A stretch of DNA of 64,000 bases from SYFT01 sp964471115. GTDB taxonomy: Bacteria > Acidobacteriota > Vicinamibacteria > Vicinamibacterales > SCN-69-37. A program made the translations under genes and the position numbers. Below, one piece after another: positions 44,901-54,450 of this stretch. Each line of letters starts with the position of its first letter. Position 1 is the first letter of the stretch. The stretch spans positions 248,001 to 312,000 of the forward strand of contig CAYYFE010000001.1 of the NCBI GenBank assembly GCA_964471115.1, given 5' to 3'. The notes under the pieces were generated by a model. That model had not been told where the DNA came from, ran no database searches, and saw nothing but the letters and a program-made list of their open reading frames with translations.

Positions 44901-45055
44901 GGGTACGGCACCGCGATGACGACGATGGGCGGCTGCACCTCGGGGAATTCATCGGTGTGCAGCTGCGTCAGGCCCACCAGGCCGAAGACCACGAGCGCCA
45001 CCATCGAGACGACCGTGATGACCGGCCGCCGGATTGCGAAATCCGAAATGAACAT
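41972..45055 (-). CDS. RND efflux transporter (AcrB/HAE1-type inner-membrane pump)
   Basis: A 1027-residue RND pump, the normal size of HAE1 drug exporters, with twelve membrane helices and two large periplasmic loops. Marks are FAIRRPVITVVSMVALVVFG at the start, ISGVRKIQSSSLDSFATITI, VFLFLNSWRSTVITGLALPV, GILIDDAIVVRENIVRHVEM (proton-relay Asp pair in helix 4) and GIVAKNAILLIDFAKMAEAQ in helix 10. The pump uses the proton gradient to move drugs through a TolC channel. It follows the adaptor gene by three bases and is the last gene of the TetR-TolC-adaptor-RND unit. The substrate range is unknown. Confidence 0.95.
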   Translation of the reverse strand: MFISDFAIRRPVITVVSMVALVVFGLVGLTQLHTDEFPEVQPPIVVIAVPYPGASPDNVEREVVEPIEESLAAISGVRKIQSSSLDSFATITIQFTYEKDLQEAVQEIRDEINEIRNDLPPEMEEPVLTKISLDDFPVVSLALASNTLSIPELTLLADPGITRRIRAIGGVGSVAVAGANTREMSVELRPDALQTTGVSVGEVVGAIQRQNLAAPVGRLQGANDERTIRLRGRVETAEDFMRVIVAERSGRVIRLGDVANVRVGVEEPRTTAVFSGQDAVGIDIKKSRGYSTTAVADAIRAEIEAIRPTLPDGVVLHIVRDAGTRVENSVANVQSALIEGAVLTVLVVFLFLNSWRSTVITGLALPVSVIASFIAVWAFGFTLNTMSLLGLSLAIGILIDDAIVVRENIVRHVEMGKSHFDASREGTSEIGLAVTATTLSIVVVFIPIAFMGGEAEQWFAPFALTIAFSVLVSLFVSFSLDPMLSAYWPDPHVPMAQRTFISRGLDRFNQWFDRQADHYKRVIGWALRHRLAMVALAVGSFVFALAMPALGYLGGGFFPVQDVSEFVVQIETPPGSSLDYTRRKAEEAAALARAKAGEVQYTYTTIGGVTGAVDEGTVYVRLTPKAERARHQDTIAAELREEFKNLGGVTAAISSGRLDNAKQIQVQVRGADTRELTRIAEEVITQVRQVPGAVDVGFSTRGQKPELDVRVDRALAGTLGVTVADVAQTLRPAFAGIDAGDWVDPTGKTRDVTVRLAPEVRQRAADLTSLPLIVRDAQGRPSSLPLGQVATISQSLGPARIDHLDRDRVISVQANTQGRPLTEVIAEIQRRIDAIALPAGYAITQGGETEDQQEVFSRILIALGVAVMLMYLVLVVQFGSFLDPFAIMLSLPLSLIGVVLILMMTGDTLNIMSMIGVILLMGIVAKNAILLIDFAKMAEAQGLPRQQAIIEAGRQRLRPILMTTFALTAGMVPVALGIGEGADFRAPLGRAVIGGVLASTFLTLLVIPTFYDLLAGARSRVGRLLRS

Positions 45056-45058
45056 GGC

Positions 45059-46201
45059 TTACACTCCCGACGGCATGGCGGCGGTCGGCGGCACCGCGCC
45101 CACCACGCGCACGGGGGTGCCTGACGACAGCGTGCGCGCCGCGCCGAGGATGACGACGTCGCCGGCGGCGATGCCCTCGATGACCTCCACCAGCTCCGCC
45201 TCGGCTTGGCGCAGGCCGAGGCGCACGGGCACGCGTTCAGCCTTGCCGTCGCGGATGCGGGTGACGAGCGGCGTCGGACCGGATTCGTCCACCGCCGCCA
45301 GCGGCACGATGACCCCCGAGCGCGTCTCGGCGTCGACGCGTCCTTCGGCGAACAGGCCCGCGATGAGTTTGCCGCCGAGGTTGGGCAGCGTCACGAAGAT
45401 CGTGACCTGGCGCGTGACCGGATCGGCCGTCGGGCTGAGCCGGTCGATCGTGCCGGTGAAGACGTCGGTCGAGAAGCCGCGCACGCGGAAGCGCACCTTG
45501 GCGCCGGGCCGGACGAGTACGATCTGATCCGACGCCACGGCCGCTTCCAGCCGCATGCTCGACGGATCGATGATCGTCACCAGCGCCGTGCCCGGCGACA
45601 CCACATCGCCCGCGCTGGCGGGGCGGTCCGACACGATGCCGGCGATGGGCGCGCGCACGTTCGTGTCGTCCAGCTGCTGCCACACCGACTTCTCCCGGGC
45701 GCGCGCCGCGGCCACCTGGGCCTCGGCGGCGGTCACCTGATTGCGCGCCTGCTCCAGGTCGCGCGTGGCCAGCGCGCCGCCCTTCACCAGCGCCTCGGTG
45801 CGCGCGGCTTCGCTGCGGGCCACGGTCAACGCGGCCTCGGCCGACTTGACCGCCACCTGCGCCGACGCCATCGCGTCTTCCAGGTCGCGCGCGGCGATGC
45901 GGCCGATGATCTCGCCGGCGCGCACCGCGCGGCCGCGGTCGACCGTCAGGCTGACGAGCGGTCCGCCGACCTGCGCGCGCACCGTGGCCTCACGCGCCGG
46001 CGTCAACTGGCCCGAGACGAACGGGCCCGACGTCAGTTCGGCGAGCGCGGCCGTGGCCACGTTTTCCGGGGCGAGCTGCACGGTCGCCGGCGCCGAGTCC
46101 GCCGGCGCGGGCGCGGCGGCCTCGCCACCGCCGCAGCCGGCCGCGATCAGGGCCAGCACACCGACGCCGGCCACCATTCCACCCAATCGATTCATCGTCA
46201 T
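45059..46201 (-). CDS. RND periplasmic adaptor (membrane fusion) lipoprotein
   Basis: About 380 residues. The start TMNRLGGMVAGVGVLALIAA ends in a lipobox (LIAAGC), so it is lipid-anchored at the inner membrane. The two halves of the lipoyl domain (EATVRAQVGGPLVSLTVDRG, NVRAPIAGIVSDRPASAGDV) flank an alpha-hairpin (ARDLEDAMASAQVAVKSAEA), then a beta-barrel and membrane-proximal domain. It links the RND pump to TolC. ATG 46201 (or 46195) is taken because the lipobox lies at the right distance and AGGAA precedes it. A GTG at 46243 would overlap the TolC stop but would push the lipobox too far inward. Confidence 0.93.
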   Translation of the reverse strand: MTMNRLGGMVAGVGVLALIAAGCGGGEAAAPAPADSAPATVQLAPENVATAALAELTSGPFVSGQLTPAREATVRAQVGGPLVSLTVDRGRAVRAGEIIGRIAARDLEDAMASAQVAVKSAEAALTVARSEAARTEALVKGGALATRDLEQARNQVTAAEAQVAAARAREKSVWQQLDDTNVRAPIAGIVSDRPASAGDVVSPGTALVTIIDPSSMRLEAAVASDQIVLVRPGAKVRFRVRGFSTDVFTGTIDRLSPTADPVTRQVTIFVTLPNLGGKLIAGLFAEGRVDAETRSGVIVPLAAVDESGPTPLVTRIRDGKAERVPVRLGLRQAEAELVEVIEGIAAGDVVILGAARTLSSGTPVRVVGAVPPTAAMPSGV

Positions 46202-46239
46202 GATTTCCTCAGCATCCAGCCACGAGTCCGGCGCGTGGT

Positions 46240-47604
46240 TCACCCAATCGGCAGATCCGGCAACAGCGCCACGCGGACGCGCGCCAGCTGCAGGTCGCGC
46301 GCGGCCTGCGCGCGGTTGGCCTGCGCCGACTGCAGCGCCAGGCGCGAGTCCGACAGTTCGAGTTGTGTCGAGAGCCCCTCGCGGAAGCGCAGCTCCGCGA
46401 TCTCATAGGCGCGGGCGGCCTGCGCAATCGTGCCGGCCGTGGCCTCCCACGCCGCGCGCGCCGCCTCGAGGTCCTGCAGGGCCGTCGCGCGCTGCAGCGC
46501 GGCGAGTTCGCGGGCCTGCTTGAGGCGGGCCTCCGCTTCGGTGAGGTCGGCCTTCGCCGCCGCTTCCTCGGCGGGAATGCGGAATCCCGCGAAGATGGGC
46601 ATCGTGACCTGCGCGCCCACGGTCCAGTTGTTCCGGATGCGGTTCAGATCCGGGTAGACCTTCTTCGGGTAGTTGGTCGCGCTGTACGTCGTGACCGCGC
46701 TCACCGTGGGGCGCTTGGCGGAGCGGACGATATCGATGCCAAGTTGGCGGAGGCGGACGACCAGCTCCGCCTGGGCCAGCGTCGTGCGCGAGGCCAGGTC
46801 GACCTGCTGCTGGACCGCCGTGAGCGCGTCGGCAAACGGCGCGGGGGCGGCCAGGTCCGCCGCGTCGAGATCCACGGCCAGTTGCACCGGCGTGCCGGCC
46901 GGCAGTTCGAGCAGCTGGTGCAGCCGGAGCAGCGCGTTGTCGCGGTTGGCGCGCGCGCGAATGACGACGGGGCGCTGGTTGTCGCGCTGGACCTGCGCGC
47001 GCAGGACTTCGAATTCGGGCAGGCGGCCGGCGTCATAGGCCAGGCGCGTCTGCTCCCAGGCCGCGTGCGCCTGGTCGTAGCCCGACTGCGCGATGGTCAG
47101 CAGGCGCTCGGAGAGGGCCGCGTCGTAGAAGGCGCGCGTGACGTCGAGCCGGACCTGCGCGCGCATGGCGGCGGTGGTCAGCTCGGCGGCGCGGATGCCC
47201 GTCGTGGCCTGATCGCGCTGCATGCCGACGCGTCCGGCGGTGTAGAGCAGCTGCGAGCCCGAGATGGTGAACCGCCAGGCGTTGGCCTGCCCGAACGGCA
47301 GATCGCTGAAGTCGGTGTCGTCGCCACCGGAGCCCGAGTCGAAGATGCCGGCGAACTCCGAGGCGAGCGTGCGGTCGTAGCCGCCCTGGAAGCCGAGCTG
47401 CGGGTACTTCTGCGAGTTCGTGCGCTTGAGGTCCGCGCGCGCGCGGGCTTCGCCGGCTGCGGTGATGGCGAGCGCCTCGCTGTGCGCCTCGGCGCGCGCG
47501 AGGGCGTCCTCGAGCGTCAGGACGAGCGGCGTCTGGGCCGCGGCCGAGGCGGCCGCGCACACGCACACGGCGGCCAGCATGGGGACGAGCAGGCGGCCGC
47601 GCAT
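46240..47604 (-). CDS. TolC-family outer-membrane efflux channel
   Basis: A 454-residue protein with a signal peptide (RLLVPMLAAVCVCAAASAAA) and the twofold TolC repeat. The first half opens with LTLEDALARAEAHSEALAIT and the second includes QVDLASRTTLAQAELVVRLR and EAEARLKQARELAALQRATA, long alpha-helices that form the periplasmic tunnel. It is the exit duct for the RND pump. ATG 47604 overlaps the TAA stop of the TetR gene (TAATG); sequence upstream of it in frame is not TolC-like. It lies between the TetR and adaptor genes of the operon. Confidence 0.93.
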   Translation of the reverse strand: MRGRLLVPMLAAVCVCAAASAAAQTPLVLTLEDALARAEAHSEALAITAAGEARARADLKRTNSQKYPQLGFQGGYDRTLASEFAGIFDSGSGGDDTDFSDLPFGQANAWRFTISGSQLLYTAGRVGMQRDQATTGIRAAELTTAAMRAQVRLDVTRAFYDAALSERLLTIAQSGYDQAHAAWEQTRLAYDAGRLPEFEVLRAQVQRDNQRPVVIRARANRDNALLRLHQLLELPAGTPVQLAVDLDAADLAAPAPFADALTAVQQQVDLASRTTLAQAELVVRLRQLGIDIVRSAKRPTVSAVTTYSATNYPKKVYPDLNRIRNNWTVGAQVTMPIFAGFRIPAEEAAAKADLTEAEARLKQARELAALQRATALQDLEAARAAWEATAGTIAQAARAYEIAELRFREGLSTQLELSDSRLALQSAQANRAQAARDLQLARVRVALLPDLPIG

Positions 47605-48191
47605 TACCGGCCTCCGTTGGCGCCGATGGCGCGCAGGAAGAGCTGCAGGTAGTGGCTGACGCCGTCGCGCATCGTGTACGGGTACCGCTCGGGCATCGGG
47701 TCGCGGCCCATCGCGTCGGCAAACAGCGTGCCCATGAGCATCGCCGTGGCCGCGGCCGGCGTGATGTCGCCGGCCACGAGGCCCGCGCGCTGGGCGGTCG
47801 TCAGGTAGTCGGTCAGCTCGTTGGCAATCCGGATGGAGACACACATCGCCTGCTTGCATTGCTCGGGGTTCTCTTCGAACTCGCCCATCGAGGTCCGGAT
47901 GAGGGCGCGCAGGCGGTAGAGGTGTTTGTGGTGGTCGCGGGCCCAGGCGTCCAGCTCGGCGGCCACGTCCCGCGGGGTGTCGGGCAGACGCTGGTACGGC
48001 GTCTCGTTGGCGAACTTGTCGAGGGCGGCGTGCAGCAGGTCCTGTTTGGTGGGGAAGTGGCGGAAGAGGGTGACCTCGTTGACGCCGGCTTCCTGGGCGA
48101 TGCGCCGGGTGGTGGCCCCGCGGCTTCCGTGTTCGGCGAACAGTTTGAGCGCGGCCTTGAGCAGCGACTCGCGAACGTCTGCAACAACCAT
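47604..48191 (-). CDS. TetR/AcrR family repressor of the RND operon
   Basis: A 195-residue repressor. The N-terminal HTH (LLKAALKLFAEHGSRGATTR, RIAQEAGVNEVTLFRHFPTK) is a clear TetR_N domain, and the C-terminal helical part (about 70-190) would bind drug-like ligands. ATG 48191 is preferred over GTG 48200 because the GTG overlaps a TAGGGT -10 box that ends seven bases before the ATG. The gene is first in a unit with TolC, adaptor and RND, its stop overlapping the TolC start. A 26-base perfect palindrome over its promoter is the probable operator, so it should repress itself and the pump. Confidence 0.92.
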   Translation of the reverse strand: MVVADVRESLLKAALKLFAEHGSRGATTRRIAQEAGVNEVTLFRHFPTKQDLLHAALDKFANETPYQRLPDTPRDVAAELDAWARDHHKHLYRLRALIRTSMGEFEENPEQCKQAMCVSIRIANELTDYLTTAQRAGLVAGDITPAAATAMLMGTLFADAMGRDPMPERYPYTMRDGVSHYLQLFLRAIGANGGR

Positions 48192-48198
48192 GTCTGTC

Positions 48199-48245
48199 AC
48201 CCTACCGTGGCCGCCCGCCAGAAAGCAAGTAGTTACTTGCTTTCT
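48199..48245 (-). promoter_or_regulatory. Promoter and TetR operator of the efflux operon
   Basis: The -10 TAGGGT (48204-48199 on the minus strand) has a possible -35 TTGCTT 18 bases upstream. The -35 lies inside a perfect inverted repeat: AGAAAGCAAGTA (48220-48231), two bases, then its exact complement (48234-48245). A TetR dimer here would cover the -35. The AT-rich DNA at 48246-48340 may serve as an upstream element or a second binding region. Confidence 0.78.
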
Positions 48246-48356
48246 ATTTGATCAATCAAAACGGCCTTACATCCTCGAATTTACGGGCATTTGTTGTTGT
48301 TTGTTCTGTTTGTTCACAATCTTAGGGTTTATTTCAGATCGGATGGCCGCGGATGG

Positions 48357-48362
48357 TACCCT
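48357..48362 (+). promoter_or_regulatory. -10 box (TACCCT) of the YgjP-like peptidase gene
   Basis: The sequence reads TGGTACCCT, an extended -10, and ends six bases before GTG 48369. A -35-like TTCAGA lies 18 bases upstream. No ribosome-binding site is present. Confidence 0.5.
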
Positions 48363-48368
48363 GCCGGC

Positions 48369-48995
48369 GTGCGGGTCCCGTTCCAGATCAGGCTGCCGTG
48401 GGACGTCGTGCGCACCCGGCCCTCGCCCGGCCGCCAGGCGCCGGCCGAGGTGGACGTGGACGGGCGCCGATGGCCGCTGCGGGTGGTGCGCCACCGCCGG
48501 GCGCGCCGCTACGTGCTTCGAATGACGGACCGCGGGGAGCTGCGGCTGACGGTGCCGCCGCGGGCGTCGCTCGCGGCCGGCGTCCGGTTCGTGGAAACGC
48601 AGGGCGCGTGGATCGGGCGCGAGCACCAGCGCCGCGCACAACGCGCGGCCGCGTGTGACGCCGAGGAACAGGCGCGGTTGCGGGCGCTGGCGGCCGACGT
48701 CCTGCCCGCGCGGTGCCTCGAGCTGGCCGCGCGCCACGGGCTGACCGTCAGCCGCGTGACGATCCGGAATCAGCGATCACGCTGGGGGTCGTGCTCCACG
48801 CGCGGCGTGATTTCCCTGAACTGGCGATTGATGCAGATGCCGACGTTCGTTGCCGACTACGTCATCCTGCACGAACTCATGCACCTGCGGCAGTCGAACC
48901 ACTCGCGCGCGTTCTGGCGCGAGGTCGCGGCCGTCTGCGCCGAGTGGCGTGACGCCGAACGCTGGCTCCGGCGTCACGGCCGCGACCTGCTGTAG
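48369..48995 (+). CDS. YgjP/DUF45-type zinc metallopeptidase
   Basis: A 208-residue soluble protein of the YgjP (DUF45, SprT-like) group. The zinc site is HELMH (168-172) followed by NHSRAFW with His178 as third ligand. RNQRSRWGSCSTRGVISLNW and LMQMPTFVADYVILHELMHL are the typical lead-in. The N-terminal half has the beta-rich RHRRARRYVLRMTDRGELRL stretch found in the family, whose role is not known. GTG 48369 lies six bases after TACCCT. A start further upstream would include non-family sequence. It ends five bases from the convergent propeller gene. Confidence 0.85.
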   Translation: MRVPFQIRLPWDVVRTRPSPGRQAPAEVDVDGRRWPLRVVRHRRARRYVLRMTDRGELRLTVPPRASLAAGVRFVETQGAWIGREHQRRAQRAAACDAEEQARLRALAADVLPARCLELAARHGLTVSRVTIRNQRSRWGSCSTRGVISLNWRLMQMPTFVADYVILHELMHLRQSNHSRAFWREVAAVCAEWRDAERWLRRHGRDLL

Positions 48996-49000
48996 GCGCC

Positions 49001-52087
<3,087 letters not shown>

Positions 52088-52093
52088 GCGCGG

Positions 52094-52099
52094 ATCCTA
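52094..52099 (-). promoter_or_regulatory. -10 box (TAGGAT) of the giant propeller gene
   Basis: TAGGAT on the minus strand ends six bases before ATG 52087. It lies in the short gap after the ATPase gene, so the propeller gene can be expressed separately. Confidence 0.5.
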
Positions 52100-52105
52100 T
52101 CCGAA

Positions 52106-53254
52106 TCAGTACGTCTGTCGCGCCACCCATTCGCGGAAGAGTGAGTCGACGACCACGTAGCGGGGGCCGTCGCGGGTGATGAAATCGGCCTTGACCAGGG
52201 CCGCCAGCGACGACTGCACGCTGGAGGCGCCGGCCAGCCGCTGGCGCATGCGGACATCGGCCGACAACACCTCGCGGCCCTCCTCGAGCACGACGGCGCG
52301 CAGCACCGCCCGTTGCGCGAGGGTGAGGCGCTGCCAGGTGTCCTCGAACATCGGTCCCTGCTCGCGGAGCAGGCGCGTCAGCGTGAGGTGCAGATCGTCC
52401 ACGGTGGCCGTCTTCCGTCCGGCCGCGCGCAGGTCGTCCCACATCTCGTGCGCCAGCCGCTGGACGTCGTACGGCACGTTGCCGGCCAGGTCGACGATGG
52501 CGGCGCCCAGGCCGGGCTCGGGGCGCAGGCCGCTGCCGGCCAGGCGCCCTTCGAGGAAGCCCGCGAAGTCGTCGGGATGAATCTTGTCGAGGCGCATCAC
52601 CGGCCCGGCCTTGTAGAACGGCCGCTTCGAGGTGAGCATGCGCTCCATCAACGACGGCTCGGACCCGGCAAACACGTAGCCGACCTCCCGCTGGTCCTGG
52701 ACGGCCGCGCGCAGCGCGTGTTCGACGCTGCCGCCGTTGAACGTGGTGATCGCCTGGAACTCGTCGAGGGCCACGGCCAGCCGCCGCTTGCGGGCGGCGG
52801 CGATCCGGCCCGGCAGGGCGAACACCTCCTGCGCCAGGTGCGCCAGGTCGCGGTCGGTGCGCACCGTGGGGAATCCGAGGGCGACGCGCGCGCCGGCCGG
52901 CGCCTCGGGATCAATCCGGATCTCGGGACGCACGGTGCGCAGCAGTTCCGTCGTCCAGTGCCGCAGGCGGCTGACCGGGGTGTCGGCCGTGAGCAGCGCG
53001 CGCGCGTACGCCTCGAGGAACCCGAGGTAGGAACTCGACGCGGCGACGGTCACCTCGACGGTCAACACGCGCTGCCGGGTGAGGCTGCGGAGGACCGACC
53101 GCACCAGCGAGGACTTGCCGTACCGGCGCGGCGAGATCAGGAACACCTTCTGGCCCGACAGCAGGTCGCGGGCGAGCCGGTCGCGTTCGACCTCGCGATC
53201 GGCAAACGCCGCGTCGGTCACGATCTCGCCGTACACGAAGGGGTTGCCTGCCAT
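52106..53254 (-). CDS. Archaeal-type AAA/STAND-like ATPase
   Basis: A 382-residue ATPase of the type common in archaea. Walker A is SPRRYGKSSLVRSVL (41-55) and Walker B is RLAVALDEFQAI (about 165). The sensor region YVFAGSEPSLMERMLTSKRP and the C-terminal winged helix (LTLAQRAVLRAVVLEEGREV to the end) match the family. Roles are unknown; many members work with toxins or in DNA-bound complexes. It lies 20 bases behind the Nudix gene on the same strand. The start region holds a TTACGTAA palindrome inside a TTACCTC-N25-GAGGTAA inverted repeat, which overlaps its ATG. Confidence 0.8.
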   Translation of the reverse strand: MAGNPFVYGEIVTDAAFADREVERDRLARDLLSGQKVFLISPRRYGKSSLVRSVLRSLTRQRVLTVEVTVAASSSYLGFLEAYARALLTADTPVSRLRHWTTELLRTVRPEIRIDPEAPAGARVALGFPTVRTDRDLAHLAQEVFALPGRIAAARKRRLAVALDEFQAITTFNGGSVEHALRAAVQDQREVGYVFAGSEPSLMERMLTSKRPFYKAGPVMRLDKIHPDDFAGFLEGRLAGSGLRPEPGLGAAIVDLAGNVPYDVQRLAHEMWDDLRAAGRKTATVDDLHLTLTRLLREQGPMFEDTWQRLTLAQRAVLRAVVLEEGREVLSADVRMRQRLAGASSVQSSLAALVKADFITRDGPRYVVVDSLFREWVARQTY

Positions 53255-53292
53255 TACCTCAAGTTACGTAATCATTACCCTAAACGAGGTAA
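53254..53292 (-). promoter_or_regulatory. Inverted repeat over the start of the ATPase gene
   Basis: TTACCTC (53254-53260) and GAGGTAA (53286-53292) form inverted arms around a TTACGTAA palindrome (53264-53271). On the minus strand a TAGGGT box lies 22 bases before ATG 53254 and a GAGG site three bases before it. The arrangement suggests autoregulation of the ATPase gene or control by the flanking pair, but no protein is known to bind it. Confidence 0.4.
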
Positions 53293-53955
53293 CAGGTCCA
53301 GCCCGTCCGGTCCCGGCGGCGGCGGGGGGCGGAACGCGGGATCCAGCAGCGTGCAGAATTCGCCGAGCATCATCGCGGTGGCGCCCCAGACCGGCGGACC
53401 GTCCACCGAAAAAAACGGACAGATCACGTCGAGGCCCGCGCGCGTCCGGCGGCCCCACCGCACGCCGTCCGGCGCGTGCAGCCGCGCGACGGGCACCTCG
53501 AGGATGGCCGACACTTCATCCGGCGACGGCGCGAGCCGCGGGCGCGCCGACGCCACCGCCACCACCGGATACACGACGAACCGGCTGACCACGACCCAGA
53601 GCGACGACAGCTGGCCCAGCACCTCCGCGGCGCCCGGCGGCAGCCCGATTTCCTCGTGCGCCTCCCGCAGCGCGCCCGCCTCCGGCGATTCGCCGACGTC
53701 CAGGCCGCCGCCTGGCAGGCTCACCTGGCCGCCGTGGTGCGGCAGGTCGGGATGCCGCACGGTGAGCACGAGGGCCGGCCCGGTGTCGCCGGGGTACAGC
53801 AACAGCAGCGCGGCCGCCCGCCGGGCATCGGCCGGTTGGTCGGCCGGGTGCCAGCGGCCCAGCAGGGGCTGCGGGGCAAACCGCAGTTGCGCCTCCGGTC
53901 CCGGCCGCGGCTCCCGCAGCCGCCTCCGCAACTCATCGTCCCAGGTCATCGACAT
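53275..53955 (-). CDS. Nudix hydrolase, CoA pyrophosphatase type
   Basis: A 226-residue Nudix enzyme. HPDLPHHGGQVSLPGGGLD is the motif that precedes the Nudix box in CoA pyrophosphatases, and the box itself (GGLDVGESPEAGALREAHEE, about 83-102) has all key Glu and Gly residues. Such enzymes cut CoA or oxidised CoA into 4-phosphopantetheine and ADP. The start ATG 53955 (or 53949) is about 34 bases from a possible TACACT box (53995-53990). The ATPase gene follows on the same strand. PadR and ADOP are divergent from it. Confidence 0.85.
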   Translation of the reverse strand: MSMTWDDELRRRLREPRPGPEAQLRFAPQPLLGRWHPADQPADARRAAALLLLYPGDTGPALVLTVRHPDLPHHGGQVSLPGGGLDVGESPEAGALREAHEEIGLPPGAAEVLGQLSSLWVVVSRFVVYPVVAVASARPRLAPSPDEVSAILEVPVARLHAPDGVRWGRRTRAGLDVICPFFSVDGPPVWGATAMMLGEFCTLLDPAFRPPPPPGPDGLDLLPRLG

Positions 53956-54011
53956 CCCGTCAGATCCCGCGCCCCGTCAGGCGCCGCCGAGTGTATCCGA
54001 TCCGGACACTT

Positions 54012-54059
54012 GTCGAATGTCGACAAGAGAACTATTCTCTCGTGTCGAACGTCTACAAC
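54012..54059 (+). promoter_or_regulatory. PadR promoter with two tandem operators
   Basis: Operator 1 is TTGTCGA-ATG-TCGACAA (54012-54028), perfect with 7-base arms. Its left end TTGTCG (54012-54017) is the likely -35, 17 bases from the -10 TATTCT (54035-54040). Operator 2 is TGTCGA-acg-TCTACA (54045-54059), with one mismatch. The centres are 32 bases apart, about three helical turns, so two PadR dimers could bind on the same face. ATG 54101 has an AAGGAGG site, so this message has a normal leader. Confidence 0.7.
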
Positions 54060-54100
54060 ACCGCGGCGCCGTCAAACGGCCTGCGGGGTGAAGGAGGCAC

Positions 54101-54436
54101 ATGGCCAGATCGACACGCACCGACCTGCTGCAGGGCACCCTCGACATGCTCATTCTCAAGACGCTGGCGCTGGGACCACAACACGGCTGGGGCATCGCGC
54201 AACGCATCCAGCAGGTCTCCGAGGACGTGCTGCAGGTGACCCAGGGGTCGTTGTATCCCGCGCTGCACCGGCTGGAACTGCAGGGCTGGATTGCCGCCGA
54301 CTGGGGCGTGTCCGATACGAACCGGCAGGCGAAGTTCTACCGGCTGACCCGCACGGGGCTGAAACAGCTGCAGACCGAGGCGGACAACTGGGCACGCATC
54401 ACCGGCGCCGTCGCCCGTGTGATGAACATGACATAG
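54101..54436 (+). CDS. PadR family repressor, type 1 (partner of ADOP at 54451)
   Basis: A 111-residue PadR wHTH: RTDLLQGTLDMLILKTLALG, HGWGIAQRIQQVSEDVLQVT, QGSLYPALHRLELQGWIAAD and the C-terminal dimer helix. It is a close relative of the PadRs at 24139 and 62728. The start has AAGGAGG at ideal spacing, in contrast to most genes here. Two TGTCGA-type operators sit at its promoter. The ADOP gene begins 14 bases after its stop. Confidence 0.93.
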   Translation: MARSTRTDLLQGTLDMLILKTLALGPQHGWGIAQRIQQVSEDVLQVTQGSLYPALHRLELQGWIAADWGVSDTNRQAKFYRLTRTGLKQLQTEADNWARITGAVARVMNMT

Positions 54437-54450
54437 GGAGTGGGGGACCG

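Noticed and set aside
53476..54450. Long upstream extension of the ADOP gene at 54451
   Set aside because: The frame is open but covers the Nudix and PadR genes in other frames; permease sequence starts only at 54451.
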